From Candidatus Methylophosphatis roskildensis (GTDB lineage: Bacteria > Pseudomonadota > Gammaproteobacteria > Burkholderiales > Rhodocyclaceae), in contig JADJEV010000003.1 in NCBI GenBank assembly GCA_016708905.1, positions 558,001 through 622,000 of the forward strand: 64,000 nt of DNA, read 5' to 3'. The notes under the pieces are model-generated. The model was not told the origin of the DNA. It did no database searches and saw only the letters and a list, made by a program, of their open reading frames with translations. Positions 43,713 through 53,219 of this stretch are shown here, in pieces; the stretch's first letter is position 1; each line of letters begins with the position of its first letter. The translations under genes were made by a program, and so were the position numbers.

Positions 43713-43799
43713 ATGGATAGGCGCTCTCAAGGATGGCATGGCGTAGCACGGCTATCCATGCGGGCTGCAGGGCATGAATGCCGCAGAGCGCCTATCCAT
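43713..43799. repeat. 15-bp inverted repeat with internal direct repeats
   Basis: ATGGATAGGCGCTCT at 43713-43727 is the exact complement of AGAGCGCCTATCCAT at 43785-43799. In and just beyond this span, CTATCCAT followed by a GGGCATGAATG block occurs twice (from about 43752 and 43793). The element lies between the LapA-like gene and the permease gene. It may act as a terminator-like stem or be a small mobile repeat. Confidence 0.6.
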
Positions 43800-43918
43800 A
43801 CGGCTTCTGGGCATGAATGTCTGTGGGAAGCGGAGAATTGGCGGGTGCGGCCGATCAGCGATAATTGCCGTTCGCGCCGACGGCGGGAACCGATCCCGCC
43901 AGCCTGCTTCCAACTCCG

Positions 43919-46405
43919 GTGAATTCCATCCGTCTTGCCTTCCGCCTGCTGCTGCGTGACCTGCGCGCGGGCGAGTTGCACATCCTCGGTTTCGCGCTGC
44001 TGATCGCGGTCGCGAGCCTGACTTCGGTCGGGTTTTTTGCCGACCGGCTTTCGCAGGCGCTCAATCGCGAGGCCAACCAACTGCTGGGCGGCGACCTGCT
44101 GATGACGGCCGACCATCCGTGGGATCCGCGCTTTGCCGAGCGGGCGCGGGCGCTCGGGCTGCGCGTCATCACCACCACCAGTTTCACCAGCATGGCGAGC
44201 ACCGGCGAAGTGGCCCAGCTTGCCGGCATCAAGGCGGTGGAGCCGGGCTATCCGCTGCGCGGACAGTTGCGCGTGGCGCCCGGACTCAATCGGCCGGACG
44301 CGGTTGCAAACGGCATCCCGGCGCCGGGTACGGTGTGGCTCGACGAGCGCCTGAGTTCGGCGCTGCAGGTGAAATCCGGCGACACCGTCGGGCTGGGTGA
44401 GACGCGCCTCACGGTGGCCGGGGTGATCACCTACGAGGGCGACCGCGGTGTCAACTTCTTCGCAATTGTGCCGAGGCTGATGATGAACGCGGCCGATCTG
44501 CCGGCCACGCGGCTGATCCGGACCGGCTCGCGGGTCTCCTACCGCCTGCAGTTCGCTGGCGAGCCGCCGCAGGTCGAGAGCTTCCGCAAGTGGGCGCAGC
44601 CGCGGCTGGCCCGGGGCGAATCGCTCGAGGACATCAACAACGCCCGGCCCGAGGTGCGCGCGGCACTCGACCGGGCGCAGAAGTTCCTGCGACTGGCGGC
44701 CTTGCTGGCGGTGGTGCTGGCGGCGGTGGCGATCGGCCTGTCGGCGCGGCGCTTCATGCAGCGCCACCTCGATGGCTGCGCGGTGATGCGCTGCCTCGGC
44801 GCCACCCAGCGAGACATCACGCTGCTCTATCTGGCCGAATTCCTGATGCTCGGCGCGGTGGCGATAGCGCTGGGCTGCGTGCTCGGCTTCGCTGTGCAGT
44901 TCGGCCTCGCGCGAGTGCTTGCCGCCCTGATCGGCGGCGATCTGCCGGCGCCGACCTGGCTGCCGGTGGCGCATGGCTTTGCGGTCGGGCTTACATTGCT
45001 GGCCGGTTTTGTCGTACCGCAGCTATTGCGCCTCGGTCGGGTTTCCACCCTGCGCGTGCTGCGGCGCGAATGGGCAGGCGCCGAGGGGCTGACAATTACC
45101 GGCTACGCGGTCGGGCTGGGCGCGCTGGCGGGCCTGATGTTCTGGATCGCCGGCGAGGCGAAGCTGGGTCTTGCGGTGGTCGGCGGATTCACCGTCGCGC
45201 TGGGCGCCTTCGCCGCCGCGGCGCGGCTCGCGATCGAGGCCGTTGGGCGGGTTCGCGGCGCCTCGGGCGCCGGCTGGCGCTACGGGCTGGCGTCGGTGCG
45301 GCGCCGGCTCGGCGCCTCGCTGATCCAGGTGGTCGGGCTGTCGGTCGGGCTGACTGCGCTGCTCCTGCTTACCCTGATACGAAACGACCTGCTGGCCGAG
45401 TGGCAGCGTGCGGCGCCGCCGGATGCGCCGAACCGCTTCATCATCAATGCGCAACCAGAGCAGGTGCAGCCGATCGAGGCGTTCTTCGCCGAGCAGGGTG
45501 TCGAGAGCCCGGCGCTTTCGCCGATGATTCGCGGGCGGCTGACGGCACGCAATGGCAAGCCGGTCGAGCCGGAGCAGTACGAGGATGACCGCGCTAGGCG
45601 ACTGGTGGAGCGCGAGTTCAACCTGTCCTACTCGGCGCAGATGCCGCCGGGCAACCGGGTGGTCGCCGGTGCGTGGTACGGCACCGGGCGAACGCCCCAG
45701 TTCTCGGTCGAGGAAGGGCTGGCGAAGACCCTCGGGCTCGAGCTCGGCGACATGCTGACTTTCGCGGTCGCCGGGACGCCGGTCGATGCCAGGATCACCA
45801 GCCTGCGCAAGCTCGACTGGGACTCGATGCGGGTCAATTTCTTCGTCATCGCGCCGCCCGGCGTGCTCGACGCCTACCCGACCAGCTTCATCACGGCGTT
45901 TCATCTGCCGGACGAGCGCGCGGATTTCACCAACCGGCTGGTTGCCCGGTTCCCGAACCTGACGGTGATCGACATGAGTGCGATCATGCGTCAGTTCCGC
46001 AGCGTGATGGATCAGATCTCGACCGCGGTCCAGTTCGTCTTCGGCTTTGCCTTGCTGGCTGGCGTGGTGGTGATGCTCGCCGCGCTCGATTCGACACATG
46101 CCGAACGTGGCTTCGAAATGGCGGTGCTGCGCACCCTGGGCGCGCGCAACCGGCAGTTGCGCTCGGCGCTGCTCGCCGAGTTCGCGGCCCTGGGGACGGC
46201 TGCCGGCGCACTTGCCGGCATTGCGGCGAGCGCGATCGGCTGGGTGATCGCGCATCAGGTCTTCAGTCTCGACTATCTGCCGAGTCTGCTTCCGGTACTC
46301 GTCGCGGCGCCGATCGGCGCGGTCTGTGTCATGGTGGTGGGCTGGTTCGGCACCAGGCGGGTGTTGCGTCAGCCGCCGCTGGAAAGCATCCGGGCGCTCG
46401 CCTGA
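43919..46405 (+). CDS. ABC transporter permease, FtsX-like (YbbP type)
   Basis: An 828-residue permease with about ten membrane segments and two FtsX-like domains, each preceded by a large extracytoplasmic MacB-like region. Features are the N-terminal RLAFRLLLRDLRAGELHILG, LLGGDLLMTADHPWDPRFAE and the C-terminal LRTLGARNRQLRSALLAEFA. Partners of this type (YbbA ATPase, TesA) are not in the window. The start is uncertain: GTG 43919 is used, and an ATG at 43865 would add 18 residues unlike the family. Confidence 0.87.
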   Translation: MNSIRLAFRLLLRDLRAGELHILGFALLIAVASLTSVGFFADRLSQALNREANQLLGGDLLMTADHPWDPRFAERARALGLRVITTTSFTSMASTGEVAQLAGIKAVEPGYPLRGQLRVAPGLNRPDAVANGIPAPGTVWLDERLSSALQVKSGDTVGLGETRLTVAGVITYEGDRGVNFFAIVPRLMMNAADLPATRLIRTGSRVSYRLQFAGEPPQVESFRKWAQPRLARGESLEDINNARPEVRAALDRAQKFLRLAALLAVVLAAVAIGLSARRFMQRHLDGCAVMRCLGATQRDITLLYLAEFLMLGAVAIALGCVLGFAVQFGLARVLAALIGGDLPAPTWLPVAHGFAVGLTLLAGFVVPQLLRLGRVSTLRVLRREWAGAEGLTITGYAVGLGALAGLMFWIAGEAKLGLAVVGGFTVALGAFAAAARLAIEAVGRVRGASGAGWRYGLASVRRRLGASLIQVVGLSVGLTALLLLTLIRNDLLAEWQRAAPPDAPNRFIINAQPEQVQPIEAFFAEQGVESPALSPMIRGRLTARNGKPVEPEQYEDDRARRLVEREFNLSYSAQMPPGNRVVAGAWYGTGRTPQFSVEEGLAKTLGLELGDMLTFAVAGTPVDARITSLRKLDWDSMRVNFFVIAPPGVLDAYPTSFITAFHLPDERADFTNRLVARFPNLTVIDMSAIMRQFRSVMDQISTAVQFVFGFALLAGVVVMLAALDSTHAERGFEMAVLRTLGARNRQLRSALLAEFAALGTAAGALAGIAASAIGWVIAHQVFSLDYLPSLLPVLVAAPIGAVCVMVVGWFGTRRVLRQPPLESIRALA

Positions 46406-46476
46406 ACGGTTCGGAAGCGGCGCTTCCACCGACGTATAATCCGGCGCTCGCTTACCGGTCCGCCCGGACCCCGCAC

Positions 46477-47283
46477 ATGTCACCCCTGTACTGGATCATC
46501 GCCGCGAGCCTGGCCGGCGGCTTGCTGTCGGTCGTCGCTGCGGCCGCCTTCACCTATTCACTGCGCCCGCACTGGGTGCATCACCTGGTGAGCTACGCGA
46601 TCGGCGCGCTGCTCGGGGCGGCCTTTCTCGAAGTCATGCCGCACGCCCTGAGCACGGCGGGCGACACGAAGTACATCGCCGGTCTAATCCTGGCCGGAAT
46701 ACTGCTGTTCTTCGTGCTGGAAAAGCTGGTTCTGTGGCGGCATTGCCACGAGGATCAATGCGAAGCTCATGAGCATGTCGAGCTTCATGATTCCCTCGGC
46801 CATGCGGAGGGTGACCGCGGACGCAGCGGAGCTCTGATCATGATCGGGGACACCTTCCACAATTTCGTCGACGGTGTGCTGATCGCGGCGGCATTCATGG
46901 AGAGCGTTCCGCTCGGGCTGGTTACCGCGACGGCTATGATCGCGCACGAAATTCCGCAGGAAATCGGCGATTTCGTGATCCTGCTCCATTCGGGCTACAG
47001 CCGCGCCCGCGCCCTGTTGTTCAACATGCTGTCGAGCCTGGCCACCCTGGTCGGCGGGGTGCTGGCGTATGTGGCCCTGCCGATGGTCGATGGCGCCGTG
47101 CCGGTGCTACTCGCGCTTGCCTGCTCGAGCATGATCTACGTCGCGGTCGCGGACCTGATTCCCGGGCTGCATCGTCGCCCGCAACTCGGTGCCACGGTTC
47201 AGCAGGTCGGCTTGATCGGCCTGGGCATTCTCTCGATTTCCGGAGTTCACCTGCTGGTCGACGGTCTCGGTCTGGTCCAGTAG
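46477..47283 (+). CDS. ZIP family metal transporter
   Basis: A 268-residue divalent metal importer with about eight membrane segments. The metal-binding signatures are HNFVDG at 128-133 and HEIPQE at 157-162, with a His-rich loop at about 89-109 (CHEDQCEAHEHVELHDSLGH). The substrate is probably zinc or another divalent metal. ATG at 46477. Its 3' end overlaps a minus-strand ORF. Confidence 0.93.
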   Translation: MSPLYWIIAASLAGGLLSVVAAAAFTYSLRPHWVHHLVSYAIGALLGAAFLEVMPHALSTAGDTKYIAGLILAGILLFFVLEKLVLWRHCHEDQCEAHEHVELHDSLGHAEGDRGRSGALIMIGDTFHNFVDGVLIAAAFMESVPLGLVTATAMIAHEIPQEIGDFVILLHSGYSRARALLFNMLSSLATLVGGVLAYVALPMVDGAVPVLLALACSSMIYVAVADLIPGLHRRPQLGATVQQVGLIGLGILSISGVHLLVDGLGLVQ

Positions 47284-47442
47284 CCGGCGGCGACGTCGAA
47301 CAGGTGTACCGACCAGCCAAAGCAGCAGGCCGAGCGGCAGCAGGCCATAGAATACTAGCGTCAGTACGCCCGCCGTCACGTTGGTTTCAGTGATCGACAT
47401 CAGAATGGCAACGTACAACCAGGCGATTGCAACGATATACAT
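47107..47442 (-). CDS. Small membrane protein
   Basis: A 111-residue frame with two membrane segments (YIVAIAWLYVAILMSI; GLLPLGLLLWLVGTP) followed by a basic run (RRRRRLL). The first 75 residues resemble short membrane proteins common in betaproteobacteria. The C-terminal part runs antisense into the ZIP gene for 177 bp and is probably not conserved. ATG at 47442 is chosen because the hydrophobic region starts there. Confidence 0.55.
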   Translation of the reverse strand: MYIVAIAWLYVAILMSITETNVTAGVLTLVFYGLLPLGLLLWLVGTPVRRRRRLLDQTETVDQQVNSGNRENAQADQADLLNRGTELRATMQPGNQVRDRDVDHARAGKRE

Positions 47443-47631
47443 GAATCGAAAAGTGAAGATCGGTACGCAAGGTCCGGTTGGTCGGCAACGAAGGCTGAAA
47501 AACCTGCTCAATATGCGGGAGGTTTCTTGTATACTTTCCAAATAAGCCGGATTTCGCGCGAGCATGCAAGAGGGGCGTTGGCTTCGGCTCCCTAACCAGA
47601 ACAAGATCACGGTGGGTCAGGAGGGCGGGCG

Positions 47632-48258
47632 ATGTCCAGCACAGCAGTCAGGAAAGACAGTATGGCAGACGAGACAAAGACACAGAATATCCGCTTGATC
47701 AAGAAGTACCCGAATCGGCGCCTGTACGATACCAAGACGAGTTCTTACATCACGCTGGCGGACGTGAAGGAACTCGTTCTGAAGACCGAGGAGTTCCAGG
47801 TCATCGATGCGAAGAGCGGCGACGATCTGACGCGATCCATCCTGCTCCAGATCATTCTCGATGAGGAGGCCGGCAGCATGCCGATGCTGACCAGCGACCT
47901 GCTCTCGCAGATGATCCGCTTCTACGGCAATGCGATGCAGGGCATGATGGGCAAGTATCTCGAGACCAACATCACCGCGTTTACTGACATGCAGGCCAAG
48001 CTGCAGGACCAGGTACGCAGCCTTTACGGCGACAACAACGGGATGAACAAGGATCTATGGACCCAGTTCCTGAACTTTCAGGGGCCCGCCATGCAGAGCA
48101 TGATGGGCACCTACATGGAACAGTCGAAAAAGATGTTCATCCAGATGCAGGATCAGATCGAGAGCCAGACCCGCACCCTGTTCGCGGGGTTTCAGTTGCC
48201 CGGCTTTCCCGGCCAGCCATCTGCTGCCGAGCGTGAAGGCGAGATAGACGAAAAGTAA
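47632..48258 (+). CDS. phaR: Polyhydroxyalkanoate synthesis repressor PhaR
   Basis: A 208-residue regulator that binds DNA and PHA granules and represses phasin and PHA genes. The N-terminal DNA-binding domain has the signature IRLIKKYPNRRLYDTKTSSY and ITLADVKELVLK; the C-terminus is a Met/Gln-rich helical region (GPAMQSMMGTYMEQSKKMF). AGGAGG at 47619-47624 is 7 bp before ATG 47632; an internal ATG at 47662 is possible. A TATACT at 47530-47535 could be a -10 element. It implies that the organism stores PHA. Confidence 0.94.
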   Translation: MSSTAVRKDSMADETKTQNIRLIKKYPNRRLYDTKTSSYITLADVKELVLKTEEFQVIDAKSGDDLTRSILLQIILDEEAGSMPMLTSDLLSQMIRFYGNAMQGMMGKYLETNITAFTDMQAKLQDQVRSLYGDNNGMNKDLWTQFLNFQGPAMQSMMGTYMEQSKKMFIQMQDQIESQTRTLFAGFQLPGFPGQPSAAEREGEIDEK

Positions 48259-48304
48259 ACGCTGCGCCCCTCGTCTTCTGCAGTCCGACCCCGACCCACG
48301 CAGC

Positions 48305-49630
48305 ATGGCAAGAGCCAAACCCGCGCCGCGGGTCGGATTCGTTTCTCTTGGTTGCCCCAAGGCGCTCGTCGACGCCGAGAATATTCTGACCCGCCTTCGT
48401 GCCGAAGGGTACGACATCGCGCCATCGTATGACGGCGCCGACCTCGTGGTTGTCAACACCTGCGGCTTCATCGACGCGGCGGTCGAGGAATCGCTCGACG
48501 CGATCGGCGAGGCTGTCGCGCAGAACGGGAAAGTCATCGTAACCGGATGTCTCGGTGCCAAGGGAAACGTGGTGCGAGACGCTCATCCCGCCGTGCTGGC
48601 TGTGACCGGCCCGCATGCGACCGAGCAGGTGATGGATGTCGTCCACGCGCATCTGCCGAGGCCGCATGATCCGTTCGGCGATCTGGTGCCGCCGCATGGC
48701 ATCAAGCTGACACCCGGGCACTACGCGTATCTGAAGATCTCGGAAGGCTGCAATCACAAGTGCACGTTCTGCATCATTCCGTCGATGCGTGGCGATCTGC
48801 TTTCCCGGCCGATCGGCGAGGTGATGCGTGAGGCGGAAAACCTCGTGAATGCCGGTGTTCGGGAACTGCTGGTGATCTCCCAGGACACCAGCGCCTATGG
48901 CGTCGACGTCAAATTCCGCACCGGCTTCTGGGGCGGACGGCCGCTGAAGACGCGAATCACCGAACTCGCGAAGGCCCTGGGTGGACTCGATGTCTGGGTG
49001 CGGATGCACTATGTCTATCCGTACCCTCACGTGGATGAACTACTTCCGCTGATGGCCGAGGGCCGCATCCTGCCCTACCTCGACGTCCCATTCCAGCATG
49101 CGAGTCCGCGGATTCTCAAGCTGATGAAGCGGCCCGCCAGCGCCGAGAACAACCTTGCCCGGATCAGGGCATGGCGAGCGATTTGTCCGGAACTCACCAT
49201 TCGCAGCACCTTCATTGCCGGTTTTCCCGGCGAGACCGAGCAGGAGTTCGAGGCCTTGCTGCAGTTTCTCGAGGAGGCGCAACTCGATCGGGTTGGCTGC
49301 TTCGCCTACTCGCCGGTGGACGGTGCAACGGCGAACGATCTGCCCGGCGCGCTGCCCGAGCAGGTGCGGGAGGAGCGTAAGGCGCGCCTGATGTCTTTTC
49401 AGGAGGACATCTCCACCCAACGTCTCGAGCGAAAGATCGATCGGGAAATAACGGTACTGGTGGATGATATCGACGAGGACGGCGCCTTGGCACGTTCGGA
49501 GGGCGACGCACCGGAAATCGATGGTCTGGTCATCATTCCCGATTCCCGAGGGGTGAAGGTCGGCGAGTTCTATCGTGTCCGGGTGACTGACTGCGACGTC
49601 CATGACCTCTATGCGGAAGTCATCGGTTGA
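48305..49630 (+). CDS. rimO: Ribosomal protein S12 methylthiotransferase RimO
   Basis: Radical-SAM enzyme that methylthiolates Asp89 of ribosomal protein uS12. It has 441 residues in the order UPF0004 domain with three cluster Cys (VSLGCPKALVDAE, VNTCGFID, VTGCLGAKG), radical SAM domain with CNHKCTFC, and a C-terminal TRAM domain. Normal length, no defects. It follows phaR by 46 bp. Confidence 0.96.
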   Translation: MARAKPAPRVGFVSLGCPKALVDAENILTRLRAEGYDIAPSYDGADLVVVNTCGFIDAAVEESLDAIGEAVAQNGKVIVTGCLGAKGNVVRDAHPAVLAVTGPHATEQVMDVVHAHLPRPHDPFGDLVPPHGIKLTPGHYAYLKISEGCNHKCTFCIIPSMRGDLLSRPIGEVMREAENLVNAGVRELLVISQDTSAYGVDVKFRTGFWGGRPLKTRITELAKALGGLDVWVRMHYVYPYPHVDELLPLMAEGRILPYLDVPFQHASPRILKLMKRPASAENNLARIRAWRAICPELTIRSTFIAGFPGETEQEFEALLQFLEEAQLDRVGCFAYSPVDGATANDLPGALPEQVREERKARLMSFQEDISTQRLERKIDREITVLVDDIDEDGALARSEGDAPEIDGLVIIPDSRGVKVGEFYRVRVTDCDVHDLYAEVIG

Positions 49631-49684
49631 ACGGGCCGCCCGCGCCGCGGAATCGCCGGCCATGAATTTCGCATTGCGGTTGCG

Positions 49685-50575
49685 GTGGCAAATCCGATTC
49701 GCCTAGGCCTTGCGCTGGGCAGCGGTTCGGCGCGGGGCTGGGCGCATATCGGCGTATTGCGAGCGCTCGCCGAGGAGGGCGTGGTGCCCGATGTCGTGTG
49801 CGGCTGCTCGATCGGCAGTTTCGTCGGGGCCGCCTATGCCAATGGCGATCTGGGCAAGCTCGAATCCTGGGTTGCAAGCCTTACACGGCAGGATGTACTG
49901 GGCTTGCTCGATGTCCGGCTGCGGGGCGGCTTGATCAAGGGCGACAAGCTGATGCGCTTCTTCTCCGATCACTTCGTCGACCATGACTTTTCCGATCTGC
50001 CGATTGCGCTCGCCTGTATCGCGACCGACCTGCAGACGGGGCGCGAAGTCTGGCTGCGCGATGGCAGCGTCGCGGATGCGGTGAGGGCATCGATTGCATT
50101 GCCGGGATTGTTTTCGCCGATACGACGCGACGGGCAACTACTGGTCGACGGCGGGCTGGTCAACCCCGTTCCCGTTTCGGTTGCGCGAGCGATGGGCGCG
50201 GATATCGTGATTGCCGTGGATCTCGGATCCGATGTCGTTGGCCGTGCCTGGCGCTCAACAGTGCCGAAGGACAGCAAGGCAGCGCCGGTCTGGGCTCTGC
50301 CGTCGATGCTGGCGAGGCTGGGCCTGGCTGACAGCAAAGTGCAGCCGGAAGAAGACCTGCCGTCGCTGATCACTGTGTTGAGCAGTGCAATTCAGATCAT
50401 GCAGGTGCGTATTGCCCGCAGTCGACTTGCCGGCGAGCCGGCCGACGTGGTGATCGCACCGCGCGTGGCCGGTCTTGGCCTGATGGACTACCATCGTGGC
50501 GTGGAAGCGATCGCAGAAGGCCGCGAAGCGGTGGCGCGCATGCTGCCGGCCATTCGCTACGTTCTTGGTCGCTGA
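49685..50575 (+). CDS. Patatin-like phospholipase (RssA type)
   Basis: A 296-residue patatin-fold hydrolase with a Ser-Asp dyad: oxyanion motif GSGSARG, nucleophile Ser42 in GCSIGS and Asp155 in VDGGLVNP. It is similar to RssA/YchK-type proteins; the substrate is unknown but probably a phospholipid or lysophospholipid. It starts at GTG 49685, giving MANPIRLGLALG, the usual N-terminus. Confidence 0.92.
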   Translation: MANPIRLGLALGSGSARGWAHIGVLRALAEEGVVPDVVCGCSIGSFVGAAYANGDLGKLESWVASLTRQDVLGLLDVRLRGGLIKGDKLMRFFSDHFVDHDFSDLPIALACIATDLQTGREVWLRDGSVADAVRASIALPGLFSPIRRDGQLLVDGGLVNPVPVSVARAMGADIVIAVDLGSDVVGRAWRSTVPKDSKAAPVWALPSMLARLGLADSKVQPEEDLPSLITVLSSAIQIMQVRIARSRLAGEPADVVIAPRVAGLGLMDYHRGVEAIAEGREAVARMLPAIRYVLGR

Positions 50576-50593
50576 ATATCTGGCGAGGGCTCG

Positions 50594-52006
50594 ATGTCCA
50601 TAGCGGCACTGCTGTCGGAACTGCGCGCCATCGTCGGGGCATCGGCGGTCATCGATGACCGCGATGCCGCCGCGCCGTATCTCGTCGACTGGCGGGAGCG
50701 CTATTTCGGCGCTGCTCTGGCGATCGTCAAGCCTGGCTCGACCGGCGAGGTATCGCGTGTCATCTCTGTTTGCGCGCGAAACGGCGTACCGATCGTTCCG
50801 CAGGGAGGCAACACGGGTTTGGCGGGCGGCGCAACCCCCCTGACCGATGGGCGGGACATCGTGCTCAATCTGTCGCGCATGAATCGCGTGCGCGGCCTCG
50901 ACCCGGCCAACAACACGGTAACGGTGGAAGCAGGCTGCATCCTCCAGAACATCCAGCAGGCAGCGTTCGCTGCGAACCGCTTGTTTCCGCTGACGCTTGC
51001 CTCGCAGGGTAGCTGCCAGATCGGCGGGAATCTTGCGACCAACGCCGGTGGGGTGCATGTGCTGCGTTACGGCAACATGCGCGATCTGGTGCTCGGCATC
51101 GAGGTTGTCCTGCCCGATGGACGCACCTGGAATGGACTGCGTGCGTTGCGCAAGGACAACTCTGGATACGACCTCAAGCAACTGTTCATCGGCGCCGAGG
51201 GAACTCTGGGCGTGATCACTGCCGCGGTGCTCAAGCTGTTTCCCAGGCCGCGCGTTTCGGTCGTCTGCTGGGTGGCGTTCGCAAGCGTCGGCGGTGCGGT
51301 CGAACTCCTGTCAGCGCTTCGCGGGCGCTTCGGCGAACGGGTCAGCGCCTTTGAAATCGTCGGCATGCCGGCACTGGAATTGGTGCTGCGGCACATCCCA
51401 TCCGCGCGAAATCCGCTGTCGACCGCGGCGCAGTGGTTCGGCCTGCTCGAGCTTAGCGATTCCTTCGATGGCTACGATCTGGCCTCGGCAGTTGAAAACG
51501 AGTTGAGCGAGGCTGCGCGGGAGGGTCTGATAGGCGATGCGGCCATCGCTCACAGCCAAGCCCAGGCTGACGCGTTCTGGGCTTTGCGCGAGAACATATC
51601 CGAAGCGCAAAAGATCGAGGGAATCAGCATCAAGCACGATATCGCAGTGCCGGTCAGCCAGACGCCGGCGTTTCTCGATCGCGCGGACGCTGCGCTTCGA
51701 CAAGCGTTCCCCGATCTGCGCATCGTCGCTTTCGGCCACCTGGGCGACGGCAATCTTCACTACAATCTGTCGAAACCCGAGAGCGCCGACAACGCCACAT
51801 TCATCGCGCAAACCGGGCAAGTGAATAGGATCGTTCACGATCTCGTCGGCGAACTCGGCGGCTCGATTTCTGCAGAGCACGGTCTCGGCCAGCTCAGACG
51901 CGACGAGATCCTTCGATACAAGTCCGCCCTCGAAATCGAGCTGATGAAGGCCGTGAAAACTGCACTGGATCCGGCCGGGTTGTTCAACCGCGGCAAACTC
52001 ATTTGA
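50594..52006 (+). CDS. FAD-binding oxidoreductase, D-2-hydroxyacid dehydrogenase type
   Basis: A 470-residue flavoprotein of the GlcD/D-lactate/D-2-hydroxyglutarate dehydrogenase family. The FAD-binding domain carries VPQGGNTGLAGGATP and LASQGSCQIGGNLATNAGG; the C-terminal oxidase domain carries FGHLGDGNLHYNLS and ISAEHGLGQLRRDE. The exact substrate cannot be told from sequence. ATG at 50594; the preceding patatin gene ends 18 bp upstream. Confidence 0.9.
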   Translation: MSIAALLSELRAIVGASAVIDDRDAAAPYLVDWRERYFGAALAIVKPGSTGEVSRVISVCARNGVPIVPQGGNTGLAGGATPLTDGRDIVLNLSRMNRVRGLDPANNTVTVEAGCILQNIQQAAFAANRLFPLTLASQGSCQIGGNLATNAGGVHVLRYGNMRDLVLGIEVVLPDGRTWNGLRALRKDNSGYDLKQLFIGAEGTLGVITAAVLKLFPRPRVSVVCWVAFASVGGAVELLSALRGRFGERVSAFEIVGMPALELVLRHIPSARNPLSTAAQWFGLLELSDSFDGYDLASAVENELSEAAREGLIGDAAIAHSQAQADAFWALRENISEAQKIEGISIKHDIAVPVSQTPAFLDRADAALRQAFPDLRIVAFGHLGDGNLHYNLSKPESADNATFIAQTGQVNRIVHDLVGELGGSISAEHGLGQLRRDEILRYKSALEIELMKAVKTALDPAGLFNRGKLI

Positions 52007-52041
52007 TGTGGGCTGGCGTCGCATCGACGGTGCGGCTTTTC

Positions 52042-52070
52042 TTTACAAGCATTTGAACACTGCCTATAAT
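52042..52070 (+). promoter_or_regulatory. Sigma-70 promoter of the tRNA cluster
   Basis: TTTACA at 52042-52047 and a perfect TATAAT at 52065-52070 are separated by 17 bp. They lie 15 bp upstream of the tRNA-Ala gene, which fits transcription beginning just before the first tRNA. Confidence 0.8.
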
Positions 52071-52085
52071 TCGGCCTCTTTCGTC

Positions 52086-52161
<76 letters not shown>

Positions 52162-52181
52162 ACGAAGAATCGTGGTTCTCG

Positions 52182-52257
52182 GTCCCCATCGTCTAGAGGC
52201 CTAGGACATCGCCCTTTCACGGCGGTAACCGGGGTTCGAATCCCCGTGGGGACGCCA
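52182..52257 (+). tRNA. tRNA-Glu (anticodon TTC)
   Basis: A 76-nt cloverleaf with acceptor arms GTCCCCA and TGGGGAC, anticodon loop CTTTCAC (anticodon TTC), T-arm CGGGGTTCGAATCCCCG and encoded CCA. It lies 20 bp after tRNA-Ala. Confidence 0.95.
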
Positions 52258-52300
52258 GCAATTCAGGGCTTCGAACGGCGAGTCGAAGCCGCACAGGTCT

Positions 52301-52377
52301 GGAGCGGTAGTTCAGTTGGTTAGAATACCGGCCTGTCACGCCGGGGGTCGCGGGTTCGAGTCCCGTCCGCTCCGCCA
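52301..52377 (+). tRNA. tRNA-Asp (anticodon GTC)
   Basis: A 77-nt cloverleaf with acceptor arms GGAGCGG and CCGCTCC, anticodon stem CCGGC/GCCGG with loop CTGTCAC (anticodon GTC), T-arm GCGGGTTCGAGTCCCGT and encoded CCA. Last of the cluster; accessory DNA begins right after it, so its 3' end may have been an integration site. Confidence 0.95.
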
Positions 52378-52387
52378 ACACAAGCAT

Positions 52388-52429
52388 GTAAGTACATGTT
52401 TCAGAATAGTTTCTGAGACATGTACTTAC
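52388..52429. repeat. 19-bp inverted repeat after tRNA-Asp
   Basis: Arms at 52388-52406 and 52411-52429 match at 18 of 19 positions around a 4-base loop (TAGT), with outer sequence GTAAGTACATG on one side and its complement on the other. There is no T-run directly after it on the plus strand, so it is not a classic terminator. It may terminate the tRNA transcript or belong to a former attachment region. Confidence 0.6.
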
Positions 52430-52667
52430 AACAACCCACAAATTGACCCACAACTTAGATTGCCTGCTTGGCTTCTGCGGGCGCAGGCCTGCTCTCGGCA
52501 CAATTTGCGTTCGATAACACGGCCGTGTCTCCAGTAGCCAAGCTGTGTATTGATATACAATATCGCTAGACGTGATGTGTCGAGGTGCTGCTGCGGTTCT
52601 GCCGCACAATCCGCTTGGTGACGTTCCAGTTCCGCACGGAACTTCGCCGGACGCGCCTTCGCCGCAT

Positions 52668-53140
52668 TCAGCGCTTGACGCCCATGAACTTTGCTGCCGG
52701 CGTCGATTTCTGTGAGCGTTCGTATTGACTCACGCTCGTGGTGCCGCGGGTCATCTCGACTTTACCGAGAGCGGAATTCCAATGATCCCGCCATTCCCAC
52801 GGCGGAACAGGATTCCTGTCGTTCCACAATCCCATTCGCTTGCTGTTCGCTTCGGTCTGTACAGACTCATACCGACCGCGATCTTCCGGCGTCTGTTCCA
52901 TGGCGCATTTTCGATACCACCATGCCAGACCCCGCGTGACTTGAGCGAGTCCTGTGTCCAACGTTAGCGGACAGATAGAACAGTCGGACGGTTACCTTGC
53001 CGACAATTCGCGACTAGCGATCCCGCTTGTTCCACTCGACCCGCACGTCTTTGCTGAACACGAGCCGGGACAGGCTGGACTTCGACCGGTCGCCGAAGGC
53101 CTGCGACTTCTCCGGTGCGTCGATTCCCATGAGCCGGATT
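52668..53140 (-). pseudogene. Thermonuclease (SNase-like), C-terminal part
   Basis: Remainder of a staphylococcal-nuclease-type gene whose start is at 56250. After the IS21 insertion point the frame reads IRLMGIDAPEKSQAFGDRSK and VRVEWNKRDR, then a TAG where a Tyr codon is expected (RDR-stop-SRIVGKVTV). The C-terminal part TRGLAWWYRKCAMEQTPED and NPVPPWEWRDHW lies in another frame, so there is at least one frameshift as well. The gene is dead for three independent reasons. Confidence 0.82.
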
Positions 53141-53219
53141 CCCCGGCGGCCACTTGAAATTCCTCCACCTGTGGCCAGGTCAAAATCCCCCAGGGGCGAG
53201 GACAGGAGTGTGGGGATTG

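Noticed and set aside
52217..52609. Minus-strand frame of 130 codons over the tRNA genes
   Set aside because: It is antisense to tRNA-Glu and tRNA-Asp; such frames are a common annotation artefact.
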